DNA from: Domibacillus mangrovi
GTDB lineage: Bacteria > Bacillota > Bacilli > Bacillales > Domibacillaceae
NCBI RefSeq assembly: GCF_001906925.1
Contig: NZ_MRWQ01000010.1
Location: 1-64,000, forward strand
Direction: 5' to 3'
DNA length: 64,000 bases
Shown: positions 28,953 through 36,381 of the stretch, piece after piece
Layout of the letters: each line of letters opens with the position of its first letter
How positions within the stretch are numbered: the stretch's first letter is position 1
Notes under the pieces: model-generated
Told to the model about the DNA's origin: nothing
What the model saw: only the letters and a program-made list of their open reading frames with translations
Database searches by the model: none
Position numbers and translations under genes: made by a program

Positions 28953-30971
28953 ATGATAAATTTACCTGAATTTTATAATTATAATATTGTTGTGCTATCA
29001 AACTTGATTGCCGTCATCGGTTTCTATGTAACATTAACGATAAATGAACAAATCGTTCATTCAATCCGCAGAAGAACGAATATATGGCTTATAACAGCAG
29101 CACTATCCACAGGATTGACCACTTGGACATTGCACTTTGTCAGTATGATGGCTTTTTCAGTTCCAATTCCGATTCAGTACAACATCTCTTTAATGTTTTT
29201 ATCGATGATTCCCGCTATTTTAGCAGCATACGCTGCTTTTTATATCCTTTATAAAATAAGTAGACACTGGTGGACATTCGGCGCTGCTTCAATTATTATC
29301 AGTCTCGGTATTGCCTTAACGCACGATATAGGCATGATGTCTATCATAATCGATAGTGATATACAGTATGATCCCTTTTATCGTTTTTTAGCGATATCGA
29401 CTGCCATTGCAGCCTCATATGCGGCGATTCGTTTCTTTTATTATTTTACCCAGAAGCGCAATGTTCGACTAAAAATCATCGCGTCGCTTTTAATGGGCTC
29501 TGCTATCAGCGGCATGCACTACATCAGCATGTACTCAGCTGATTTTTATGTATCAGGTGGATTTGTCCTTCCAGAGCAAAATCAACCTTCATCAGATATG
29601 TTAGTTGTGCTTATTTTATTGCCTGCTATTATGATTTTCCTGTTCATTACAATCCTTTCTTTTTTGGACCGGAGAACAGCCATACAACTTGCCTATACAG
29701 ATGATTTAACAAACCTGCCTAATCGGCGCAGCCTGAAACAATTTGTTCATGCGCGGACAACGCCGTTAAATTTGCCGATTGCCTTAGTCATTATCGATAT
29801 CGACAATTTTAAATGGATAAATGAAACCTATGGATATGAGAGCGGCAATGAGCTACTTACTGAATTTGCATCAAGATTAAAAAAAGCAATTCCGGAAAAT
29901 AGCATTGCAGCCCGTATTGAAGGGAATAAATTTGCCGTTGCTATTCCTGGCACATTCAGTCATCAAGAAATCCGTACTTTGTTAACGAAACAATTTAGTT
30001 CGCTTCTGAAGTCATTTCATGCATTTGGTGAACCAACTCCTATCACGTTTTCAGCCGGAGTCGCACTGGCACCGGAACACGGGTCTAACTGCAACATTTT
30101 AATCTTAAACGCAGAGCAGGCTCTTCGTCACGTGAAGAATAACGGTAAAAATGAGCTTGTTGTGTATAATTCTAATTTTCATAATCAGGATAAGGAACGG
30201 CACATTGCTATGAGTTTTCAAAGTGCACTTGAAAATGGAGAATTTTATTTATGCTATCAACCAAAATTCAATCTTCATACTGGAAAAATCGACTCTGCTG
30301 AAGCACTGATCCGTTGGGAAAGTCCAGTGCATGGCTTCGTTTCACCCGCGAAATTTATTCCAATTGCTGAGAAAAATGGATTTATTTTTGATTTAACGAA
30401 GTGGATTTTAAACGAAGCATGCCGCCAGATGAAAATATGGCAGCATGATCATCATCTAATCGAACGCATTGCTGTTAATATATCGGCACCGATGTTTTTA
30501 TCAGATCGTCTAATTGAAATTGTCAAGTACACATTACAGGCACATGATCTTAATCCTAGACATCTTGAACTAGAAATCACGGAAACATCAATTATGCAAC
30601 AGTTTGATAATGCACTCAATGTTATTGATGCTTTGAAAAAAGAAGGCGTCTCTATTTCACTCGATGATTTTGGAACCGGCGTCTCCTCTCTGACTTATTT
30701 AAAAATGCTGCCGATTCATATATTAAAAATCGACAAATCATTTATTGACGATGTGCATACTTCTTATGAAGACAAAGCACTTGTGGAAATGATTATCCAG
30801 CTTGCCAAATTGTTTGATCTTACCGTCATTGCAGAAGGTGTCGAAAAAGTAGAACAGCTAAACGTTTTGAAAGAGCTTGGATGCGATTATATACAAGGAT
30901 ATTTTATTAGCAGACCGGAACGAGCGGAAGTGCTCAATGCACACTACGGACGAAGAGAATACAAATCATAA
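28953..30971 (+). CDS. MHYT-GGDEF-EAL cyclic-di-GMP phosphodiesterase
   Basis: A 672-residue membrane signalling protein. Residues 1-230 form the seven-helix MHYT sensor with the repeated motif visible as LHFVSMMAF, LTHDIGMMS and GMHYISMYS, thought to bind a metal and sense gas or redox. A GGDEF domain follows (about 245-405), but its active site reads EGNKF (near 322) and should not make c-di-GMP. The EAL domain (about 420-665) is intact: EAL at 450-452, LEITET, DDFGTG, KIDKSFI, EGVE. So hydrolysis of c-di-GMP is expected. The start is ATG 28953 behind AATGAGGT. It is divergent from motAB. Confidence 0.9.
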   Translation: MINLPEFYNYNIVVLSNLIAVIGFYVTLTINEQIVHSIRRRTNIWLITAALSTGLTTWTLHFVSMMAFSVPIPIQYNISLMFLSMIPAILAAYAAFYILYKISRHWWTFGAASIIISLGIALTHDIGMMSIIIDSDIQYDPFYRFLAISTAIAASYAAIRFFYYFTQKRNVRLKIIASLLMGSAISGMHYISMYSADFYVSGGFVLPEQNQPSSDMLVVLILLPAIMIFLFITILSFLDRRTAIQLAYTDDLTNLPNRRSLKQFVHARTTPLNLPIALVIIDIDNFKWINETYGYESGNELLTEFASRLKKAIPENSIAARIEGNKFAVAIPGTFSHQEIRTLLTKQFSSLLKSFHAFGEPTPITFSAGVALAPEHGSNCNILILNAEQALRHVKNNGKNELVVYNSNFHNQDKERHIAMSFQSALENGEFYLCYQPKFNLHTGKIDSAEALIRWESPVHGFVSPAKFIPIAEKNGFIFDLTKWILNEACRQMKIWQHDHHLIERIAVNISAPMFLSDRLIEIVKYTLQAHDLNPRHLELEITETSIMQQFDNALNVIDALKKEGVSISLDDFGTGVSSLTYLKMLPIHILKIDKSFIDDVHTSYEDKALVEMIIQLAKLFDLTVIAEGVEKVEQLNVLKELGCDYIQGYFISRPERAEVLNAHYGRREYKS

Positions 30972-31014
30972 AAAAACAGGGAATCCTATCATCTAAGATT
31001 CCCTGCTTTTTTAT
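30970..31014. terminator. Bidirectional terminator EAL gene / hmp
   Basis: CAGGGAATC / GATTCCCTG stem with T-runs on both strands between convergent genes. Confidence 0.87.
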
Positions 31015-31015
31015 T

Positions 31016-32215
31016 TTACGCCTCTAAAGCCAGTGCCGGTCCGAAAAATTCATATTTTACATTATTTTCACTAAAGCCTAGCGCTGTCAAATGACTGACG
31101 ACTGCACGCATAAACGGAACCGGTCCGCATACATAGCATACGCTGTTTGGATCAACGACCTGCTGTAAAAAGGCTTGGCTTACATAACCCGTGATGTCGC
31201 ACACTTCCGATTCATCTTTTTTCGCTTCATACGCAATGTACATTTTTCCATCGTTTAACTTTTCAACGAGTGCCGCTGCCTCTTTGCCAAACGCATGTGC
31301 GTCTTTATTGCGCGCTGCATGAATGAAGACTGTTTTGCGATTCGGCTCATTTTCGGCAATCGAACCGAGCATTGCCATCATCGGAGTAATTCCAACACCG
31401 CCTGAAATTAATGCGACCGGCTGCTCCTCTTTTTCTAAATAGAAATCACCAGCAGGCGGACTTACTTCAATTGTATCGCCTACATTTAATCGATCGTGTA
31501 GGTAATTTGATACTTTTCCTTGTGGATTATAATCTGCTTCCCGTTTGACTGAAATACGGAAACAGTCGCTTCCTGGTGTTTGAGACAAACTGTACTGACG
31601 ATTCAACAAATACTGATGCCCAGGAATCGATAAACGAATCGTAATATACTGCCCTGGTAAATACCATGGAACGGGTACGCCATCTTTTGCTTTTAAATAA
31701 AAAGATGTAATAAGTGAACTTTCCGTTACTTTCTTTTCAACGATAAATTCTTTAAAGTCTTCCCAGCCGCCTGACTTCTCAGCTGCCTCTGCATACATCT
31801 CTTTTTCAATATCAATAAACACTTGTGCGATCACGCCATATGCTTCGCCCCATGCACCAATAATTTCATCTGTTGCTGCATCGCCCAGTACTCCTTTAAT
31901 CGCTTTTAATAAATATTCACCGACGATTGGATAATGTTCTGGTTTCACCGTCAAACTGCGATGCTTTTGAGCAATTTGCTTCACTGTTGGAAGGAGCACC
32001 TCAAGCTGATCGATATACATTGCTGCCGCGTACACTGTATTGGCAAGAGCAGTCTGTTGGCGGCCTTGTGATTGATTTGCATGATTAAACACATTTAATA
32101 GTTCAGGATGCGCTTCAAATAATGTTTTGTAAAAATAAGTTGTAATTTCAACACCGTGTGTTTCTAAAATAGGAGCGGTTGACTTGACAATATCAATTGT
32201 TTTTTGTGATAGCAC
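31016..32215 (-). CDS. hmp: Flavohaemoprotein, nitric oxide dioxygenase Hmp
   Basis: Converts NO to nitrate using O2, FAD and NAD(P)H. The 399-residue protein has a globin domain (1-140, proximal His in AQKHRSLTVKPEHY), a FAD domain with RQYSLS, and an NAD domain with GGVGITPMMAML and CGPVPFM. It starts with GTG at 32215 behind GGGGGG; the upstream ATG at 32230 is too close to the SD. It is divergent from nsrR, whose product should repress it. Confidence 0.94.
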   Translation of the reverse strand: MLSQKTIDIVKSTAPILETHGVEITTYFYKTLFEAHPELLNVFNHANQSQGRQQTALANTVYAAAMYIDQLEVLLPTVKQIAQKHRSLTVKPEHYPIVGEYLLKAIKGVLGDAATDEIIGAWGEAYGVIAQVFIDIEKEMYAEAAEKSGGWEDFKEFIVEKKVTESSLITSFYLKAKDGVPVPWYLPGQYITIRLSIPGHQYLLNRQYSLSQTPGSDCFRISVKREADYNPQGKVSNYLHDRLNVGDTIEVSPPAGDFYLEKEEQPVALISGGVGITPMMAMLGSIAENEPNRKTVFIHAARNKDAHAFGKEAAALVEKLNDGKMYIAYEAKKDESEVCDITGYVSQAFLQQVVDPNSVCYVCGPVPFMRAVVSHLTALGFSENNVKYEFFGPALALEA

Positions 32216-32244
32216 GATAATTCCCCCCAATTCATGTTTTAAAA

Positions 32245-32263
32245 GATGTATTTTATTTATATC
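32245..32263. promoter_or_regulatory. Likely NsrR operator of hmp
   Basis: GATGTATTTTATTTATATC is an imperfect palindrome (GATrTA...TAyATC type) like B. subtilis NsrR sites and lies just downstream of the hmp -10. Confidence 0.65.
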
Positions 32264-32266
32264 TTA

Positions 32267-32295
32267 TTTATACTAGATCAAATCATAAAAAGCAA
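32267..32295 (-). promoter_or_regulatory. hmp promoter
   Basis: Minus strand TTGCTT (32290-32295), 17-nt spacer, TATAAA (32267-32272). Confidence 0.7.
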
Positions 32296-32323
32296 TATAT
32301 AAAATACACCTTTTCAGAAATGT

Positions 32324-32345
32324 TCACAATTGCACTCAATTGTGA
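32324..32345. promoter_or_regulatory. Perfect 9-4-9 palindrome over the nsrR promoter
   Basis: TCACAATTG-CACT-CAATTGTGA. It covers the -35 (TTGCAC, 32330-32335) of the nsrR promoter, whose -10 is CATAAT (32353-32358) after a 17-nt spacer. It does not match the NsrR site nearby, nor the orientation of Fnr sites (TGTGA-N6-TCACA), so the protein that binds is unknown. Confidence 0.6.
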
Positions 32346-32379
32346 CCCATGCCATAATGTAAATAGGATAGGTGAGAAA

Positions 32380-32832
32380 ATGAAATTAACATTATATACA
32401 GATTATTCGCTTCGTGTTTTACTTTATCTTGGTTCATATAATGAAGATAAATTGTCCAATATAAAAGAAATTGCTGAAGCCTATGCTATTTCTAAAAACC
32501 ACTTAATGAAAGTGACTCATGAGCTCGGCAAACTCGGCTACATTGAAACGCTGCGCGGCCGTAACGGTGGCATCCGGCTGGCGATAGAGCCCGAAAAAAT
32601 CAATATTGGTGCCGTCGTTCGGAAAACGGAAGATGATTTTCACATTGTCGAATGCTTTTCTGAAGAAAAAAACAGCTGTGTTATTGCCCCAGTCTGTGGT
32701 CTGAAACACGTTTTATTTGAAGCATTGCAGGCATATCTCGCGGTACTTGACCGCTATACGCTCGCTGACTTAATAACGAATAAAGACATGCTCCGCACAT
32801 TATTGAACTCAGACGCATCATTCAAACAATGA
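32380..32832 (+). CDS. nsrR: Nitric oxide-sensing repressor NsrR (Rrf2 family)
   Basis: A 150-residue Rrf2-type regulator with an N-terminal winged helix (MKLTLYTDYSLRVLLYLG) and three cysteines at 92, 100 and 106, matching the [4Fe-4S]-binding set of B. subtilis NsrR. NO destroys the cluster response and lifts repression of hmp. The start at 32380 follows ATAGGTGAG; an upstream ATG-less extension to 32320 is discounted. Location next to hmp supports the function. Confidence 0.92.
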   Translation: MKLTLYTDYSLRVLLYLGSYNEDKLSNIKEIAEAYAISKNHLMKVTHELGKLGYIETLRGRNGGIRLAIEPEKINIGAVVRKTEDDFHIVECFSEEKNSCVIAPVCGLKHVLFEALQAYLAVLDRYTLADLITNKDMLRTLLNSDASFKQ

Positions 32833-32844
32833 TGCGTTCTTTTT
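32813..32844 (+). terminator. nsrR terminator overlapping its stop codon
   Basis: ACGCATCATT / AATGATGCGT stem with T-run. The 3' arm contains the TGA stop codon of nsrR. Confidence 0.85.
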
Positions 32845-32885
32845 GTTACAATGAAACCATTACCTAATATAAAGGAGAATATCCC

Positions 32886-34115
32886 ATGACTACTTTTCAA
32901 GAACAGCTTGAGAAATATGCACAACTTTCAATAACAACCGGTGTAAATGTACAACCCGATCAATCACTTGTTATCCGTGCGACACTTGATGCCGCTGAAC
33001 TTGTTCGTCTTGTCGTTCAAAAAGCATATGAAGCGGGCGCAAAACACGTATACGTTGACTGGAGTGACGATACGGTTTCCCACTTAAAATATAAACTTGC
33101 GCCTGATTCAGCATTTAATGAATTCCCTGCATGGAACAAATTAATGATGGAAACACTCGCTGAAGAAGGTGCGGCTTTTATGTCCATTATTTCTTCAAGT
33201 CCGGATTTATTGAAGGACGTTGATTCAAAGCGGATCGCTGCTTATCAAAAAACAGCTGGTGCCGCCATGAAAAAATATCGTGAATATATTCAATCTGACA
33301 AAGTAAGCTGGACAGTCATTGCTGCTCCATCAAAAGAATGGGCAGATAAAGTATTTGCTTACCTTCCTGAAGAAGAGCGTATTCCCGCCCTATGGAACGC
33401 CATCTTCAAATCGGTTCGTGCCGATCACAATGACCCGGTACAATCATGGAAAGAACATGACGCTCGTCTTTGTGAAAAAGTCGCTGTATTAAATGAAAAA
33501 CATTTTAAAACGCTTCACTACACTGCACCAGGAACAGATTTAACGATCGATCTGCCTGACAATCATTTATGGGTCGGTGCCGGTAGTGTCAATGAACAGG
33601 GTCATTCATTTATGGCGAATATGCCGACAGAAGAAGTGTTTACCGTACCAGTTAAAACAGGTGTAAACGGGTATGTGAAAGCGACGAAACCACTTAGCTA
33701 CGCTGGTAACATTATTAACGGATTTACGATTACGTTTGAAAAAGGACGCATTGTCAATGTGATAGCAGACGAAGGAGAAGATGTTTTACGGCAGCTTATT
33801 GAAACAGATGAGGGCGCTCATTATTTAGGTGAAGTCGCGCTCGTTCCTCACAATTCTCCTATTTCGAACGCCGGTATTTTATTCTTCAATACATTATTTG
33901 ATGAAAATGCATCGAATCATTTAGCGATCGGCAGCTCATACGCATTTTGTATTGAAGGCGGCAAAGCAATGTCACAGGATGAACTAGAGAAAAACGGCCT
34001 TAATACAAGCATGACACATGTTGATTTCATGATCGGTTCTGCTGATATGAATATCGATGGCATTATGCAAGATGGCACATGTGAACCCGTTTTCCGCAAT
34101 GGAAACTGGGCATGA
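32886..34115 (+). CDS. ampS: Aminopeptidase, M29 family (AmpS/PepS)
   Basis: Cytosolic metallo-aminopeptidase of about 410 residues that trims N-terminal amino acids from peptides. Metal-binding residues of family M29 appear in NMPTEEVFTVP, DEGAHYLGEVALVP, LFFNTLFDENASNHLAIG and MTHVDFMIG. SD AAAGGAG precedes ATG 32886. It is transcribed alone after the nsrR terminator. Confidence 0.93.
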   Translation: MTTFQEQLEKYAQLSITTGVNVQPDQSLVIRATLDAAELVRLVVQKAYEAGAKHVYVDWSDDTVSHLKYKLAPDSAFNEFPAWNKLMMETLAEEGAAFMSIISSSPDLLKDVDSKRIAAYQKTAGAAMKKYREYIQSDKVSWTVIAAPSKEWADKVFAYLPEEERIPALWNAIFKSVRADHNDPVQSWKEHDARLCEKVAVLNEKHFKTLHYTAPGTDLTIDLPDNHLWVGAGSVNEQGHSFMANMPTEEVFTVPVKTGVNGYVKATKPLSYAGNIINGFTITFEKGRIVNVIADEGEDVLRQLIETDEGAHYLGEVALVPHNSPISNAGILFFNTLFDENASNHLAIGSSYAFCIEGGKAMSQDELEKNGLNTSMTHVDFMIGSADMNIDGIMQDGTCEPVFRNGNWA

Positions 34116-34132
34116 ATGAAAAAGAACTTTAT

Positions 34133-34320
34133 TTAAAGACGTTTTAAGCTCTTTAATCCTTTATTGGTCACCGTTTCCTTAGCCACGTGTTTCTGTATAC
34201 TAGGCAGCACGTGGCTATATTTATGTAACGTAATTTGGATAGAAGTGTTTCCAATCCGCTCTGATATAAATGATGTTTTCTTCAAAATCAATATCTTTCC
34301 ATTCATCATTACTTCTTTAA
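34133..34320 (-). pseudogene. Remnant of a tyrosine recombinase (integrase)
   Basis: Two pieces of an integrase are fused in different frames. The minus strand reads WKDIDFEENIIYI in one frame (near 34245-34290), typical of the catalytic-domain beta sheet; the next frame reads SERIGNTSIQITLHKYSHVLP, the C-terminal segment with the nucleophilic Tyr. The intervening part with the HxxR box is deleted and the N-terminal half is missing. It marks a former integrated element. Confidence 0.75.
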
Positions 34321-34477
34321 TCCAACCCATAAATTATCCATAATTTTTCCATGTACAGGATATTCACATTTCATTGTGATTCTGTTTTTGCCAAAACGAA
34401 TTAACCCACCTTCTACTAAACGATGTTTAACCCATTCAATAAGACTAACTCCACTAGTAAAATGAAAGGAGATATTC
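34321..34477 (-). other. Non-coding or decayed stretch of the mobile remnant
   Basis: A minus-strand frame could encode about 57 residues (FHFTSGVSLIEWVKHRL near its start) without a convincing SD. I do not recognise it; it may be more debris of the same element. Confidence 0.25.
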
Positions 34478-34534
34478 ATGAGTGTTACATCGCAATTGAC
34501 CGCCAACACTGACTTTATTATGATGGATAAGTAG
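34478..34534 (+). CDS. Possible 18-residue leader ORF
   Basis: ATG with a strong SD (AAAGGAG, 6-nt gap) and the product MSVTSQLTANTDFIMMDK, ending 21 nt before the DUF3967 gene. It may be a leader peptide or the stump of a deleted gene. Confidence 0.35.
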   Translation: MSVTSQLTANTDFIMMDK

Positions 34535-34555
34535 CTATAACATCGAGGTGAGCAT

Positions 34556-35116
34556 ATGAGCGAATGGATCACAGTGGTAGAAATGAGCAAAAAAACAAAT
34601 ATTCCCCAAGAAACAGTGAAAAGATATATGTCCATGCATGAGCATTTACTAAGAATGAAGAAAGAACATGGAACCTATCAACTACACGAAGATTGCTTTG
34701 ACGTATTAACTAAAATTCGCGAATTATATAAGCAGGGAAAAATGAATGAAGAAGTGGACAAGTTACTGACCTCGTCTGGTACTCCAATGATGGTTGATGT
34801 TGCGAGCGAAGCGGATGAGATAGTAAGTGCCGATATGAGCAAAGTTGTTGCAGATATTAAAGTGGCACTCGAAGAACAGAAGCAAGCATCTTCCAAACAA
34901 AAGGAATTGAATAAAATTCTTTTAAATTTGCTTAAAACACATTCCGAAAAACTCGATGCTCCACAGAAATACATTGAAGATAGTGTAAAACGTAGAGACG
35001 AACAACTCATGGAATCGTTACGTATAAGTCAAAAAGCAAAGAAATTATCGCTTTCTGTTCAAGCAAGCGAGAAAGAAGAAAAGAAAGAATCATGGTTTAA
35101 GAGGATTTTCAAATAA
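34556..35116 (+). CDS. MerR-like HTH protein with DUF3967-type tail
   Basis: A 186-residue protein: N-terminal MerR-like winged helix (ITVVEMSKKTNIPQETVKRY), a helical coiled-coil middle (about 95-130), and a C-terminal segment KYIEDSVKRRDEQLMESLR typical of DUF3967 proteins found on Bacillus plasmids and phages, then a basic end (ESWFKRIFK). DNA binding is likely; role unknown. It sits beside the integrase wreck and so is probably cargo of the same element. SD GAGGTG precedes the ATG. Confidence 0.7.
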   Translation: MSEWITVVEMSKKTNIPQETVKRYMSMHEHLLRMKKEHGTYQLHEDCFDVLTKIRELYKQGKMNEEVDKLLTSSGTPMMVDVASEADEIVSADMSKVVADIKVALEEQKQASSKQKELNKILLNLLKTHSEKLDAPQKYIEDSVKRRDEQLMESLRISQKAKKLSLSVQASEKEEKKESWFKRIFK

Positions 35117-35304
35117 GGGGAATACGATTGTGTAAATAAGTCGCACCATTTGATTGACACACAACTCATTTGTAGGAAGTGTCATTCATTCCAACATAAA
35201 AACTCTAAGGGTGTAGTAACCCGATTTCATATATAAACACTTTCAGGATTACTTTCCACTTTAATCCCTATTTCCTTTTTATTCATTCATCCGATGCTGC
35301 TTTA

Positions 35305-35341
35305 ATAAAGGATACCGGCTGATTAAATGCCGGTGTCCTTT
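35305..35341 (-). terminator. gltC terminator
   Basis: AAAGGA-ACCGGC / GCCGGT-TCCTTT stem followed by ATT-rich sequence, directly after the gltC stop on the minus strand. Confidence 0.75.
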
Positions 35342-35346
35342 ATTAA

Positions 35347-36252
35347 TTAAAAGCTAAAGTCATTTAGTCGATTGTAATATTTAATTAAAAATTCATAAAA
35401 TAATTTTTCAGATGGCGGCAAAGGCCGTGTTTTTGTAATAATCACCCCCACTGTTCTCGTTACGCGCGGCACGCTAATTGGAATACTAATCGTACCCATC
35501 GGTGTATGGTCAATAAGCAGTGTCTCCGGGAGCAGACTTACACCAAGTCCCGCTTCCACAAGTCCTTTAATCGTATAAGCGTCATCGCTTTCAAATGCAA
35601 CTGCCGGTTCAAAATTCACTTGACGGCACGCTTCAATGACAAGGGCACGCATATCATAACCGGTACGGAACAGAACGAACTGATCATCCATTAAATCACG
35701 CAAATTAAGTGATTCCTGTTTTGATAGGCGATGATGAATTGGAATAAGGGCACGCATATGTTCCGAGAAAAAGATGTTTGTCTCAATATCCGGTGACGGT
35801 TCTGGAACAGGGGATACAAATGCCAGATCAATTTCTCCTTTTTGAACAAGTTCCCGCAGTTCACGATTTGACCCTTGATTAAAATCAAATCCGACATCAG
35901 AATATTGACTGCGAAACGCTGAAATCACACGAGGTAACGTTTTCGTCGCCAACGAGTTCGGAAAACCTAACCGAATTTTGCCCGCTTCTGGATTTAAGTA
36001 ATCATCAACCGCCTGCACCGCTTTATCCATCGCATCCATCGCCGTTTCGGCATACTGCAAAAAAATCTTACCCGCATGCGTCAAGCGAACACTACGCCCT
36101 TCACGTAAAAACAATTTTACACCGAGTTCATCTTCCAATTTTGCGATTTGCCGGCTGACAGCAGATTGAGCGACATGAAGGCGATGGGCCGCTTCTGTGA
36201 CATGTTCTTCTTTCGCAACTTCCATAAAATATTTAATTTGGCGTATCTCCAT
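35347..36252 (-). CDS. gltC: LysR-type activator of glutamate synthase, GltC
   Basis: Activates gltAB when 2-oxoglutarate is high and glutamate low. The 301-residue LysR protein has the helix-turn-helix HVTEAAHRLHVAQSAVSRQIAKLE and a periplasmic-binding-like effector domain (about 90-295). It is divergent from gltA with the GltC operator between them, and its length equals B. subtilis GltC. Confidence 0.93.
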   Translation of the reverse strand: MEIRQIKYFMEVAKEEHVTEAAHRLHVAQSAVSRQIAKLEDELGVKLFLREGRSVRLTHAGKIFLQYAETAMDAMDKAVQAVDDYLNPEAGKIRLGFPNSLATKTLPRVISAFRSQYSDVGFDFNQGSNRELRELVQKGEIDLAFVSPVPEPSPDIETNIFFSEHMRALIPIHHRLSKQESLNLRDLMDDQFVLFRTGYDMRALVIEACRQVNFEPAVAFESDDAYTIKGLVEAGLGVSLLPETLLIDHTPMGTISIPISVPRVTRTVGVIITKTRPLPPSEKLFYEFLIKYYNRLNDFSF

Positions 36253-36272
36253 ATTTACTCCCCCTCCAATTC

Positions 36273-36287
36273 ATCTCAATATGAGAT
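36273..36287. promoter_or_regulatory. GltC binding site (Box I type)
   Basis: ATCTCAATATGAGAT, a perfect ATCTC-N5-GAGAT dyad as bound by GltC in B. subtilis, 22 nt upstream of the gltA -35 and within the gltC leader. Confidence 0.88.
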
Positions 36288-36308
36288 CGAAAACTTAATA
36301 ACAATATA

Positions 36309-36337
36309 TTGATTGTATCATTTATCATCTTTACAAT
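36309..36337 (+). promoter_or_regulatory. gltAB promoter
   Basis: TTGATT (36309-36314), 17-nt spacer, TACAAT (36332-36337). Confidence 0.75.
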
Positions 36338-36381
36338 AAATATTAACAAAGAAAATGATTTGAATCCTGGAGGTGTACAAC

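Noticed and set aside
34309-34635. 108-codon minus-strand ORF over the element remnant
   Set aside because: Half of it is antisense to the DUF3967 gene and the start has no SD; only the inner part might be debris.
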